From Paenibacillus sp. FSL H7-0737 (GTDB taxonomy: Bacteria; Bacillota; Bacilli; Paenibacillales; Paenibacillaceae), in the NCBI RefSeq assembly GCF_000758545.1, contig NZ_CP009279.1, positions 4,030,001-4,094,000 of the forward strand: a DNA stretch of 64,000 nt, read 5' to 3'. Below, one piece after another: positions 32,895-42,125 of this stretch (position 1 is the first letter of the stretch; each line of letters starts with the position of its first letter). A program made the position numbers and the translations under genes. The notes below the pieces were generated by a model. That model did no database searches. It was not told the origin of the DNA and was given only the letters and a program-made list of their open reading frames with translations.

Positions 32895-33545
32895 ATGCAT
32901 AATGAGATACTTACCATTTTTGATGAAGCAGGCAACCGAACAGGTACGGCTCCACGTGAAGAGGTACATCGGTTAGGTCATTGGCATGAGACCTTCCACT
33001 GCTGGTTCATAAGCAAAGATCAGGAAATACCCTATATCTATTTACAACTTCGGAGTAAACAGAAACAAGATTATGCTGGGCTACTGGATATCACGGCCGC
33101 CGGACATTTGCTAGCAAACGAAACTGTAGAAGATGGAACACGCGAGGTTCATGAAGAGCTGGGACTGGATTTATCCTTAAAAGACCTGATCCCGCTAGGA
33201 ACAATTCCTTACAGTATGAAAAAAGAAAAACTTATCGATAATGAACGAGCGCATGTCTTTGTTTATAACAATCCCTATCGTCTAGAAGATTTCCAGCTAC
33301 AAAAAGAAGAGGTCGCCGGCATTGTCAAAGCTAAGTTCTCTGATTTCCGCAGATTTTGGCAGGGAGAAATACATAGTCTACAAGTCAACGGTTTTCAAAT
33401 CGATCCGCATGGACATAGAATTACCATTGAGCAGGATGTAGACAAGACCCATTTTGTACCCCATGAAGTGGGTTATTATACTCGTATTATCGAGGGTATC
33501 GAAGCAATATTTCTAAAATTACCAGTAGTAACGGAGGACAAATGA
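32895..33545 (+). CDS. NUDIX protein of the IDI-like group
   Basis: A 216-residue Nudix hydrolase started at MHNEILTIF (AAGGAG, 7-8 nt). The opening ILTIFDEAGNRTGTAPREE and HRLGHWHETFHCWF match the isopentenyl-diphosphate-isomerase-like Nudix subgroup. The box is AAGHLLANETVEDGTREVHEELG, in which the usual first Gly is kept. Substrate unknown; true IDI activity is unlikely without the WxxxC features. Its stop overlaps the GNAT gene as ATGA. Confidence 0.87.
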   Translation: MHNEILTIFDEAGNRTGTAPREEVHRLGHWHETFHCWFISKDQEIPYIYLQLRSKQKQDYAGLLDITAAGHLLANETVEDGTREVHEELGLDLSLKDLIPLGTIPYSMKKEKLIDNERAHVFVYNNPYRLEDFQLQKEEVAGIVKAKFSDFRRFWQGEIHSLQVNGFQIDPHGHRITIEQDVDKTHFVPHEVGYYTRIIEGIEAIFLKLPVVTEDK

Positions 33546-34087
33546 TTATTGATCAACGAACATTTACCGTGAAAGGAACCCAATACACTATTAGATCTGC
33601 AATCACTACGGATGCTATGGCATTGTCCGAAATAAGAGTACAAATCGATGGTGAGACCGAGAATTTAGACAGAGAACCAGGGGAGGCTTTTATAGACGAA
33701 ATAGGGTTTCAGCAGCTAATCCAATCTGATTCAGAGAAACTAAGAAACTTATTTCTAATCGCGGTAGTTAATGATAAAATCGTTGGGTTCTCTAGATGCG
33801 AAGGCCATTCTTTAGCAAGATTCGCTCATAAAGTCGAGTTCGGAGTATGTGTGCTGCAGGATTATTGGGGTTATGGAATTGGAAAGAATCTTTTAGCAGA
33901 ATCGATTGCTTGGGCCGACGCTAACGGTATCCAAAAAATCACTTTAAATGTCCTCGAAACGAACGACAAAGCTATTACCCTTTATCAGAAGCTTGGCTTT
34001 GAGATCGAGGGAATATTAAAAAATGATAAGATTCTTGCTGACGGAAAATTCTATAACACGATTATGATGGGACGATTTATGGATTGA
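33542..34087 (+). CDS. GNAT N-acetyltransferase
   Basis: A 181-residue RimI/RimL-type acetyltransferase: the core runs from YTIRSAITTDAMALSEI through VEFGVCVLQDYWGYGIGKNLL (acetyl-CoA pyrophosphate loop G-Y-G-I-G) to TLNVLETNDKAITLYQKLGF. Translationally coupled to the NUDIX gene before it. The pair may act on one small molecule; acceptor unknown. Confidence 0.88.
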   Translation: MIIDQRTFTVKGTQYTIRSAITTDAMALSEIRVQIDGETENLDREPGEAFIDEIGFQQLIQSDSEKLRNLFLIAVVNDKIVGFSRCEGHSLARFAHKVEFGVCVLQDYWGYGIGKNLLAESIAWADANGIQKITLNVLETNDKAITLYQKLGFEIEGILKNDKILADGKFYNTIMMGRFMD

Positions 34088-34091
34088 TATT

Positions 34092-34133
34092 AAAAAGGCA
34101 GAACCTGAATCCTCAGGTCCTGCCTTCTTTTTA
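34092..34133. terminator. bidirectional terminator
   Basis: AAAAAGGCAG-ACCTGA / TCAGGT-CTGCCTTCTTTTT stem between the convergent GNAT and beta-galactosidase genes. Confidence 0.88.
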
Positions 34134-36206
34134 TACTAACGATTTACGCTTCAACATTGCGAGATCATTTACAGCTAGATTTAACACAGACGGAGCAGCA
34201 GTGCCTGAGCTCAAATCTGTATAATCCGCTCCATCTAATTGTACCGTTTGCGGACTGCCGCTGTAGTTTTGCACAAAAATATAATCACTCTCTCCATCCG
34301 TACGAAGCTGCGCTGTCACACCAGTTGGAAGCTCACTATCAAGCGCACGAGTAATTCCCGCTTTTGCAGTGATTGCAGCATACAATTCAATGTAGAAAGA
34401 GGCGTCTTTTACACGAGTAGCGAGATGATAAGCATTTCCTTCACCGAAACGATTTACCGTAAGCGCTGGACGTCCAGCATAGAAATCGCTGCGATAAGTG
34501 CCTAATACTTCCGCACCTTCCAAGTGGATCAGCTCAGCAATTTCATGCGCATCATAATCTCCACTTAGATTAAGTGCATTGCTCGCCTGCATTACAACAC
34601 CATTCAAATCACGGCTATGCAGCCCTTCGGTCTCTTCTGCCCAAATCCCGAGCGTTCTACGTAGCGGTCCTGGGAATCCACCCAAATGACATAAATCCGT
34701 TTCGTTAACGACACCAGACCAATAGGTTGCAAGGAAAGTTCCGCCTTGCTCAACAAACTTCTCGATACGCTTTCCATTCTCTTCACTGATCAGATATAAC
34801 ATAGGTGCGATCACCAGCTTGTAAGCGGACAGATCATCCCCCGATCCGATCATATCAACTGGAATGCCTAGCTCCCAAAGGGCACGATAATGCTGTAGTA
34901 CAGTCTCCTCATAACGCAATCCGGAATTACGAATGCCTTGCGCATCCTTGATCGCCCAGCGGTTGTCCCAATCGAAAATAATCGCTGTTTTTACTGGAGT
35001 TGATGTACCTACTACTTCTGTCATTCCCGCCAGCGTCTTTCCTACCTCTGTAACGTCTTTAAACACACGAGTCTCGGAGTGGCCGCTATGGTCAACAACT
35101 GCACCGTGGAACTTCTCACTAGAGCCCCGGCTTTTACGCCATTGGAAGTATTGTACAGAATCCGAACCATGTGTTACCGCTTGAAGCGAAGACAGCTTGT
35201 GCATACCTGGACGCTTCAGCTTACTGACCGATTGCCAGTTCGTAAGAGATGGCGTGCTTTCCATGAGCAGGAACGGTTTCTTTTTAAAAGAGCGCATTAA
35301 ATCGTAGTGCATCGCCGTCCATGCTGCCAGTCTAGCATCGTCACCATCTTCGGTATAATGCCATTCTGGATAAGCATCCCATGAGACAACATCCAGAATT
35401 TTGGCTAGTTCGCGATAATCAATGCCATCGATCATATGCATATTCGTTGTAATAGGCAGTGCAGGATTGTAAGGACGAACAACATTGATCTCATGCTGAC
35501 AGAAGTCAATCGTCCGTTCACTGACAAACCGCCGCCAGTCGAGGTTCAAGCCATGTACTTGCGTCTCTCCATGTGGAGCCGGGGATTCAATCTGTGTCCA
35601 TGAAGTGTAGGTATGACTCCAAAAAGTAGCCCACCAAGCATGATTCACCTCATCCAGACTGTTATTGTATTTGACCTTTAACCAATCTCTAAAAGCATTT
35701 TGACAAAGATCACAGTGACATTCACCACCGAACTCATTCGAAATATGGCAACCGATAACAGCCGGATGCTGGCTATAACGTTCTGCTAGCTTCGCATTTA
35801 AAATCGCAGTCTTTTCCCGATACACAGGGGAGGTGAAGCAATGATTATGACGGAAGCCATGTAAATTGTGAACACGATTACGTTCCACTCTTAGAACTTC
35901 AGGGTACTTCTCAGACATCCAAGCAGGCCGTGCTCCACTTGGTGTTGCTAGAAATGCGTAAATCCCATTCTCAGCAAAAGAATCCAATACACTATCTAGC
36001 CAATCAAAAGTGAATACACCTTCTTCAGGCTCTATGGATACCCAAGAAAAAATTCCGACAGACATCACATTGCAATTCGCAAGCTTCATCAGACGAATAT
36101 CCTCACGCAAAATTTCTGGGTACTTCAGCCATTGCTCAGGATTATAATCGGCACCGTGCAGCATCACTGGAGCTTTGCTGCTAATCGGGGAGTGTTTTTT
36201 AGTCAT
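34131..36206 (-). CDS. GH42 beta-galactosidase
   Basis: A 691-residue glycoside hydrolase family 42 enzyme. The N-terminal TIM barrel starts GADYNPEQW; the acid/base Glu158 lies in CHISNEFGGECHCDLC, whose cysteines form the usual zinc site, and the nucleophile Glu316 is in FLLMESTPS. Trimerisation and C-terminal beta domains follow. It hydrolyses beta-galactosides, probably oligosaccharides imported into the cytosol, since no signal peptide is present. It is divergent from an AraC regulator that probably controls it. Confidence 0.94.
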   Translation of the reverse strand: MTKKHSPISSKAPVMLHGADYNPEQWLKYPEILREDIRLMKLANCNVMSVGIFSWVSIEPEEGVFTFDWLDSVLDSFAENGIYAFLATPSGARPAWMSEKYPEVLRVERNRVHNLHGFRHNHCFTSPVYREKTAILNAKLAERYSQHPAVIGCHISNEFGGECHCDLCQNAFRDWLKVKYNNSLDEVNHAWWATFWSHTYTSWTQIESPAPHGETQVHGLNLDWRRFVSERTIDFCQHEINVVRPYNPALPITTNMHMIDGIDYRELAKILDVVSWDAYPEWHYTEDGDDARLAAWTAMHYDLMRSFKKKPFLLMESTPSLTNWQSVSKLKRPGMHKLSSLQAVTHGSDSVQYFQWRKSRGSSEKFHGAVVDHSGHSETRVFKDVTEVGKTLAGMTEVVGTSTPVKTAIIFDWDNRWAIKDAQGIRNSGLRYEETVLQHYRALWELGIPVDMIGSGDDLSAYKLVIAPMLYLISEENGKRIEKFVEQGGTFLATYWSGVVNETDLCHLGGFPGPLRRTLGIWAEETEGLHSRDLNGVVMQASNALNLSGDYDAHEIAELIHLEGAEVLGTYRSDFYAGRPALTVNRFGEGNAYHLATRVKDASFYIELYAAITAKAGITRALDSELPTGVTAQLRTDGESDYIFVQNYSGSPQTVQLDGADYTDLSSGTAAPSVLNLAVNDLAMLKRKSLV

Positions 36207-36395
36207 AATGTAAGATCATCCTCTCAATTCTGCCCATTTCTTAAATGGGACTATTCTCTGATGAGACGCTAGATGCTTAAGCTATCAAATTCACGAATCA
36301 TCATTTATACTATTTATAATATAAGAACATTCATCCCGATCAGTAGGAATATACTCTCGAAGTGATAGTACAAAATGAATATGAGGTGAATCATC

Positions 36396-37268
36396 CTGCT
36401 TCCTTTTTCACTGATAGAACTACCGCGCGACGCTGAGACGCTTCCCTTATATCCCTACTCTGTAGGTCGTCATATACAATTTCATCATGTGCGCCCTACA
36501 GGTTTTCCTGTTCATCAAATTTTTCTGATTCGTACCGGAACTGGGTTGTTTCGTGATCTGGAGAGCGGTACTGAAATCATACTAGAACCTGGAATGGCTT
36601 TCGCCTTCCCACCGGATCGAGGACACGAATATTATCCTACCTCACATGAACCATGGCATGTGGGTTTCATCGGAATCGAAGGGAGTCAGTCGCAGGGAAT
36701 GCTGGTGGGGATTGGCCTTCTCCCTTATCTCCCTTATCATCCTGCTCGTTTTGAACAATGTTGGGAGGAAATCGGAAAGATCTGGCATACGGTGAACAAT
36801 CAGACGGCTAGTCGTCAAGACGAGCAAGGGATGGAGGATCTATCTATAACCCTATATCGATTACTTCTGATGTTACGTCGTTCTGAATCCATACACTCCT
36901 CAGGCAGTCGTTTAGAACTTGAGTCTGTACGTAATGAAGCGTTGGCTAAAGCGGTTGAACTTATTAACGAACATTATACTGAGCCACTCCTTATCTCCAA
37001 TCTAGCAGCTGCTGTGGGGTATTCCGTCCAGCATTTCCAGCGTCTATTCGTACAGGAATATGCCGTAACTCCACATAAATATCTACAGAATCTGCGACTA
37101 GAACGTGCGATACAGTTAATGACAGAGAATGCTGATATTCTCGTTCAGGATATTGCGATTCAACTGGGAATGGAGACGAATTATTTTATCCGAATCTTCC
37201 GAAATACTTATGGCTGTACACCTGGGGTGATGAAGCTTCGACTTTTAGAGGGTGAACAAAAAAGATAA
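36396..37268 (+). CDS. AraC-family regulator with apparent CTG start
   Basis: The annotated-type start at GTG 36489 would cut into the cupin-like sensor domain. The open frame continues upstream through LPFSLIELPRDAETLPLYPY and SVGRHIQFHHVRPTG to a stop at 36387; no ATG, GTG or TTG lies in between. GAGGTG stands 7 nt before CTG 36396, so CTG is the likely initiator (290 residues). The C-terminus holds two HTH motifs (LLISNLAAAVGYSVQHFQRL and VQDIAIQLGMETNYFIRIF). It probably regulates the divergent beta-galactosidase. Confidence 0.8.
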   Translation: MLPFSLIELPRDAETLPLYPYSVGRHIQFHHVRPTGFPVHQIFLIRTGTGLFRDLESGTEIILEPGMAFAFPPDRGHEYYPTSHEPWHVGFIGIEGSQSQGMLVGIGLLPYLPYHPARFEQCWEEIGKIWHTVNNQTASRQDEQGMEDLSITLYRLLLMLRRSESIHSSGSRLELESVRNEALAKAVELINEHYTEPLLISNLAAAVGYSVQHFQRLFVQEYAVTPHKYLQNLRLERAIQLMTENADILVQDIAIQLGMETNYFIRIFRNTYGCTPGVMKLRLLEGEQKR

Positions 37269-37300
37269 CGAAATCCAAAGGGATATCGTTATCTTTTCAT
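37261..37300. terminator. bidirectional terminator
   Basis: AAAGATAACGA-ATCC / GGAT-TCGTTATCTTTTC between the convergent araC-like and NADAR genes. Confidence 0.85.
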
Positions 37301-37317
37301 TTAAATATAGGATGAAG

Positions 37318-37869
37318 TTAATCCCGCAGCAATTCGTTCCTCACTTCGGTCAGTACGAATCCAAGTAGGTTCCTCCCCCGCCATTTTACGGGATTCTCCG
37401 CATCCGGATTGGACTGGCTCATACCTATTCCCCAAATGCGATCCTGTGGGCTAGCTTCGACGAGAATACGGTTTTTCGTTGACTTGAGGTATTCGCCAAG
37501 CTTCGGATTCTGCGAAAATTTGGCTATATTTCCTCTTTTGACAATGTCATAGCATTCTTTATCCCAAGTGTCATTTTCGAAGTTTCTTACTGCACGCCCG
37601 TAGGCTTTCATCTCCTTGGGATGCTTAGCTTTAAGGATCGCGTCCAACATATCGTCATCTCCAAACAGTCTTGCTTTCTCGGACATCATAAACTGCTCGA
37701 CACAGGAATACTCGATCCCCTCTACCACGAAAGGACTCATCCACCATTGGCTGAAGCAGCTTTTGTCGACGCCGTCGTGCTTTGGCGGTGTATGGCCCCA
37801 GAAGAACACAAACTTGAACGTTTTGCCCGCGATATAAGCTTTTCTTAACTGCTCGATATTGTATATCAT
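37318..37869 (-). CDS. NADAR-family N-glycosidase
   Basis: A 183-residue NADAR (YbiA/RibX-like) protein. Typical features are FVFFWGH, FSQWWMSPFVVEGIEYSCVEQFMM, MSEKARLF, AYGRAVRNFENDTWD and the C-terminal LGFVLTEVRNELL. Members hydrolyse N-glycosidic bonds of riboflavin intermediates or remove ADP-ribose from guanine bases. The gene starts on the Nudix stop codon (ATGA) at the end of a pnuC-nadR-Nudix operon, so a role in NAD or ADP-ribose turnover is likely. Exact substrate is unknown. Confidence 0.9.
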   Translation of the reverse strand: MIYNIEQLRKAYIAGKTFKFVFFWGHTPPKHDGVDKSCFSQWWMSPFVVEGIEYSCVEQFMMSEKARLFGDDDMLDAILKAKHPKEMKAYGRAVRNFENDTWDKECYDIVKRGNIAKFSQNPKLGEYLKSTKNRILVEASPQDRIWGIGMSQSNPDAENPVKWRGRNLLGFVLTEVRNELLRD

Positions 37870-38759
37870 TGATATTCCTCCATATTTCTCCGATATAAGC
37901 GGGAAGGACGGTGTCCCGCATTTTCAGTATAATGATCGGTCTCCGCTACGAGATCCGCTACTTTACGCCGGAATGCGGCTTTCAACAACTCTTTGTCTAA
38001 GATCACCTCATAAACCTGCTGCAGATCCGTCAAAGTGAAGAGATCCGGCATCAAGTTTAGCGCAATATCGGTGTAATTCACTTTTCCCCGCAGTCTCTCA
38101 ATAGCGCAAGCTATAATCTTCGCATGATCAAAAGCCAATCCGTCATTTGATACAATGGAGTATGCGGTTGACGTAGAAGCCGACTTTGACGTTATCGTCC
38201 GACCCACAACTGCCGTTAACTCTTCTTCATCGCTGCTTAGCTTGAGCTCGTATTCCTTCGTTTTCACATACCCATCCTCAATAATCTCTTTCCGCTCGCG
38301 CAGAAGCCGATAGGTTACCTTGAACCAGGCAGCATGGGCAGCGTCATCTCCCGCTTTCAGCTGTACCTGATCACTGTTGATTAAGGCCATGTAGCTGCAG
38401 CTCATCACCCAGGTACGAGGGTCCCTTCCAACATCGCTGAAGGTGTACAACTGCTCCAAATAAACGTCATCCACACCGGTTTCCTCACTCAGCTCCCTCA
38501 CCGCCGCCTGCTCTGTCGTCTCGTCCGGCCGGACGAAGCCGCCTGGAAGTGCCCAATTGCCCAGGAACGGGTGACCTCCCCGCTGAATGAGCAGAATTCG
38601 CAGCTCTTTTTCCGGAAGCTTGCGGTAGCTGTCCGCCTCCGTGTTCGTAACGGTGAAAATGACCATGTCCGCCGCCACCGAAGGCCGCTCGAAATCCCCG
38701 GCATGGTACTGCTCTAAAAATTGACGTTCCGTAAGTCCATCGCGATCCAACATATTCAT
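37866..38759 (-). CDS. NUDIX domain plus winged-helix protein, NrtR-like
   Basis: A 297-residue protein. The Nudix domain (about 30-170) contains LLIQRGGHPFLGNWALPGGF and a full box GGFVRPDETTEQAAVRELSEE, so it may still hydrolyse ADP-ribose. The C-terminal DLFTLTDLQQVYEVILD and KAAFRRKVADLV resemble the winged helix of NrtR, the ADP-ribose-sensing repressor of NAD genes. It lies between nadR and the NADAR gene. Whether it is a regulator, an enzyme or both is open. Confidence 0.82.
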   Translation of the reverse strand: MNMLDRDGLTERQFLEQYHAGDFERPSVAADMVIFTVTNTEADSYRKLPEKELRILLIQRGGHPFLGNWALPGGFVRPDETTEQAAVRELSEETGVDDVYLEQLYTFSDVGRDPRTWVMSCSYMALINSDQVQLKAGDDAAHAAWFKVTYRLLRERKEIIEDGYVKTKEYELKLSSDEEELTAVVGRTITSKSASTSTAYSIVSNDGLAFDHAKIIACAIERLRGKVNYTDIALNLMPDLFTLTDLQQVYEVILDKELLKAAFRRKVADLVAETDHYTENAGHRPSRLYRRNMEEYQ

Positions 38760-38786
38760 GTATCCTTGCCTCCTTTGTTCTTTATT

Positions 38787-39797
38787 CTAGCCATTCAACT
38801 CTCCGAAATAGTTCCGGTAGGGCTCGAACTTTGCCAAGACCTCACTTACTTTGTGCATTCGTTCCTCTAGGTTTCCTCGCAACGTGATATAGGGAATCCG
38901 CCGCTCTTTCAAATCGGCAATGATTTGCTTATGAAAAATATGCCGCTTCTGATCCCCGCTACGGTCCCATGTATTCTCATAAGGAATATCATCGTCACAC
39001 AGGAAAAACAGATCGTAGCGCTGCGCGTTTTCTAATGCGATCCGGGCTAAGCATTCAGGAGCCCGGCCGTGGTAATCCAAAGCAAACATATATGTGGTAA
39101 TTGCATTGGTATCGACAAAGAGATATCGGTTAGCTTCCAGCATCGCCTGCTCCTCACGTTCGATATGGCCCAAAGCGATCTCATCGAACGCTTCTAGGCT
39201 GATTCTACGATCCACTTGATGCTCGGTCCAGTAATCACGCCCATATTCGCTCGCAAAGGTTGTGCGATACCGCTGCGCCAACGCTTCGGTGATTGTAGAT
39301 TTTCCAGTCGACATCGCTCCCACAAAAACCACTTTCGTGATTAACCCCCTATACACGACATCACTTACAAATCTGCGATATTTATAAGGGTCGGCACGTA
39401 CCATCGTGGCCGAAATCGGCACCCGCTCACGGGCTTCATCCACCCGCCGGTCCACCGCGCCTAATGCGACACTCATATGCTCACCGTAAAACTCACTAGA
39501 GTAAAAATGCGTCACTTGCTCGCCCTTCAGCAGCCCTAGAATAAACTGCTCCTCTCGAATCTCATGCTCCCGATCGTTCGAATACCCGTCTGGACCGTCC
39601 CAAGCTTCGATTACCCGGACCGACGGATAGAGCTTGCGGATCCAGTTCGCCCGGATATGCAGCGGAATCGGGGTCACCGTCGTTTCGTAGATTACCACAA
39701 TCAGTTCGTCGACCTCTTGCAACGCCGTCTCTATCATGAATTGATGTCCTTTATGCAACGGGGCAAACTTCCCCAGCGTTAATCCAAGCGTCTTCAT
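38787..39797 (-). CDS. nadR: NadR-like NMN adenylyltransferase / ribosylnicotinamide kinase
   Basis: A 336-residue bifunctional protein. The N-terminal nucleotidyltransferase has LGKFAPLHKGHQF with the HxGH-type HKGH (15-18) and SATMVRADPYKY; the C-terminal kinase has a P-loop GAMSTGKST (160-168) and DTNAITTYMFALDYHG. No N-terminal HTH, so it lacks the repressor domain of enterobacterial NadR. It phosphorylates nicotinamide riboside and adenylates NMN to NAD, using riboside brought in by PnuC, whose gene overlaps it by 4 nt. Confidence 0.92.
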   Translation of the reverse strand: MKTLGLTLGKFAPLHKGHQFMIETALQEVDELIVVIYETTVTPIPLHIRANWIRKLYPSVRVIEAWDGPDGYSNDREHEIREEQFILGLLKGEQVTHFYSSEFYGEHMSVALGAVDRRVDEARERVPISATMVRADPYKYRRFVSDVVYRGLITKVVFVGAMSTGKSTITEALAQRYRTTFASEYGRDYWTEHQVDRRISLEAFDEIALGHIEREEQAMLEANRYLFVDTNAITTYMFALDYHGRAPECLARIALENAQRYDLFFLCDDDIPYENTWDRSGDQKRHIFHKQIIADLKERRIPYITLRGNLEERMHKVSEVLAKFEPYRNYFGELNG

Positions 39798-40477
39798 ACC
39801 GATACCTCCTTAGCACCTTTATTCCAATTGTAATAGCCGTAAGCCGCGTTAATCAGATACGCACTCCACATGACGATCATTAGCACCCCTTCGCTACTGC
39901 CTTCTAGCATCCGAATTACCCACAGCAGCACCGTAAACATATTCAAAACAATGTAGACCAGCCATTGTTCCTTAAATCTTCTGACCATTAAAAAGGTAGC
40001 CACAATGGATAATACCGTTGTAATAGCATCTATATAAGGCGAGTTCTGCCCTGGGATGAACGATAGCCCGATTCCCAGTAACAGGCAGCCTATTATGCAG
40101 ACCGCTCCAACAAGGAACAGCCACTTAAGATCCATCTGTCGCATGGATAGTTTGCCGTCTTGGCGGTTGTTTTTCCACATATAGAAGCCAATGACATTCA
40201 TAGGTACAAAGAATAACAAATTCAGCATGACCTCTCCAAACAAACCGTTTATATAAGCCAAGTACGCGTAACCAACGGTATTGTACATTCCGAAAACATA
40301 ACTCATCAGGTTTCCTTTCGCCGCGAGCACCACACACAGCACCCCGGTGATAAAGACCGTAAATCCGAATAAGGAATCTTTAGAAATAACCGTAAACGCA
40401 ACAGCAATAGAGGTAAATAAAACTAGCCAGACGATTTCAAACAGATTCCAACCACCCCATGTTTTATTCACTTTCAT
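39794..40477 (-). CDS. pnuC: nicotinamide riboside transporter PnuC
   Basis: A 227-residue membrane protein (start MKVNKTWGGW; GTG 40471 is an alternative with better spacing). About seven hydrophobic segments, with the conserved GNLMSYVFGMYNTVGYAYLA and LNLLFFVPMNVIGFYMW motifs of PnuC and WLVYIVLNMFTVLLW. It moves nicotinamide riboside by facilitated diffusion, made unidirectional by the NadR kinase. First gene of the four-gene NAD operon running to the NADAR gene. Confidence 0.92.
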   Translation of the reverse strand: MKVNKTWGGWNLFEIVWLVLFTSIAVAFTVISKDSLFGFTVFITGVLCVVLAAKGNLMSYVFGMYNTVGYAYLAYINGLFGEVMLNLLFFVPMNVIGFYMWKNNRQDGKLSMRQMDLKWLFLVGAVCIIGCLLLGIGLSFIPGQNSPYIDAITTVLSIVATFLMVRRFKEQWLVYIVLNMFTVLLWVIRMLEGSSEGVLMIVMWSAYLINAAYGYYNWNKGAKEVSV

Positions 40478-40770
40478 CCGCTCCCTTTCATTAAATTTCC
40501 TAATCTTCACCATTCAGTTTGTTGTTAGTAACTTTTTGATAATAACAATTTGTTAATATCAAATATAGCAAAAAGGCGAGGAAGATGCAATAAAAAGGTG
40601 AGAATAATTTCCAACTTAAGTCTGGACCCGTCCATGGTCGGTATCCTCTTCCTTAGCATAAGCCTATTTCTAGAATCAGCTAACGGTACTTATTCTTGAC
40701 AATGATTTCTGGCAAGAATATACGCTGACAAAGGAAAAAAACCGCGATTTACGCGGGTTGGCGTTCGAAC

Positions 40771-40992
40771 ATGTATTTGTCATCCAGCTACTTCTTCTTC
40801 TCTGCTACTACGCTCGAATTATTGCCCACGGGCGTAATTCTTATAGAAATTTGTTACAGCTTAATTAAAAGCTTTATCGGCTGTGGAGTTTGGAGAACAT
40901 TCTTGCAGATTGTGTTCCCGCTGCTTATGCCGGTGATTGCCACAGTAGCGATTTTAAATACGCTACATTTTCATGCAAAAATATATCATTAA
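40771..40992 (+). pseudogene. fragment of an ABC sugar-transporter permease
   Basis: Plus-strand frame with VWRTFLQIVFPLLMPVIATV, which is the EAA-loop exit and following span of MalF/MalG-type permeases. The rest of the permease is absent on both sides and there is no ribosome site. The 40514-41100 interval otherwise shows nothing convincing. Confidence 0.45.
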
Positions 40993-41100
40993 CGGCATCA
41001 CGTCCGGTTCGTTAAAGGGATAGGGAGTTAGCTCTAGCTCTTCTTTCTGCAATCAGTTTTTTCAATGAATAATTTATCTCACTATATAACAGGCGCTATT

Positions 41101-41607
41101 TCATTTTTTCCTTCTTAGTATCCTACTCTTTTTTTTGCATGGATCGTAACGGTAATCGGCATATCGGCTTCTGCGTAAATTGATCGTAAGTACTTGGGTG
41201 GATGGGTTGCGCAAGATGAAATAACGAATAGTTTCCCCATCAGCGATTGAGTCGCCTGGAATACCTAAAATAGCGTCAACTATTATATTTGTGCTTGTCT
41301 GTTTTATAATTTTTAAACCCAACACTCTGCTAGGCAATCCCCCCGTATCTGCATCAGGAGAGTAAAGACGTCCTCGAATGTTTTTAAAACCTGCGGAGCA
41401 AATCATGCGATTTGCGTACACATTGTTCCAAAATTGGCGGTAATACCGAAAAATTTTGATTCGGGTCGAGAATCGCAAGGGAAGTCTGTAGTAATCAAAA
41501 TCACCGATTCGAATCGGTGGACTGTTTAGATCATACGAAAAGACTACTTTCTCCCATGCCTTTTCCGCATTCTGAATAAATGCCATAAGTCGTTTTCTCG
41601 AAACCAT
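41101..41607 (-). CDS. hypothetical protein, possibly IseA-like
   Basis: A 168-residue basic protein started at MVSRKRLMAF (AAGGAGG upstream). No signal peptide. Core segments are DFDYYRLPLRFSTRIKIFRY, YRQFWNNVYANRMICS and GRLYSPDADTGGLPSR, then a beta-rich domain ending in a CKKKSRILRRKK tail. The order Y-R-L-P-L-R-F-S-T-R ... F-W ... P-D-A-D recalls IseA-type DL-endopeptidase inhibitors, but the lack of a signal peptide argues against it. Poly-basic ends may bind nucleic acid or wall polymer. Confidence 0.45.
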   Translation of the reverse strand: MVSRKRLMAFIQNAEKAWEKVVFSYDLNSPPIRIGDFDYYRLPLRFSTRIKIFRYYRQFWNNVYANRMICSAGFKNIRGRLYSPDADTGGLPSRVLGLKIIKQTSTNIIVDAILGIPGDSIADGETIRYFILRNPSTQVLTINLRRSRYADYRYDPCKKKSRILRRKK

Positions 41608-41927
41608 GCCGTCCCCCTCCTTATCGCTCTTCCATTGCATTCTATGTATGTTACCTTATGGAAGGCACGGCAAGAATGAATCCTCGTATTTCATGATTTT
41701 TCATTTCATGATGTTTGCCGGCTCATAAGTAAAAACCTTATTTTTGAGACAGCAACTTGTAGCAAGGAACGATTACTGCTCGCACTTCACGCATTACAAT
41801 CTTTGTTATCAACTAGCAAATGAAGATGATATCGGATATCCGAGCATTGAAAAATAAAACAGATTTCATCCTTGTATACCTACATTTCGGGAGAGAATAT
41901 CGATCATTTCCATGCAAGCTGCAGCAC

Positions 41928-41986
41928 AAAAAAAAAAAAAAAAAAAACGCGACTAAACCGTTCCTACCGGCAGCCGCGTCATTTCT
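41928..41986 (-). terminator. 20-nt A tract with adjacent hairpin
   Basis: A run of 20 A (41928-41947) is followed by CGCG-rich inverted repeats (CGCGACTAAACCG / CGGCAGCCGCG). On the minus strand this is a hairpin followed by T20, terminator-like, but no minus-strand gene ends just before it. The 41641-42125 interval shows no gene. Confidence 0.4.
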
Positions 41987-42125
41987 TGCTAAGTAATTTT
42001 CTTATCGTTCTAGCAGTAAATCTAAATCCCGAAAGCCTGGAGTGCTTTTTCGATGAAATGTCCAAACGTACCTTTCCGGTAAAGCATATGTTGCAGATAA
42101 CTGAATTTTCAAGGAGGGAAGCATA

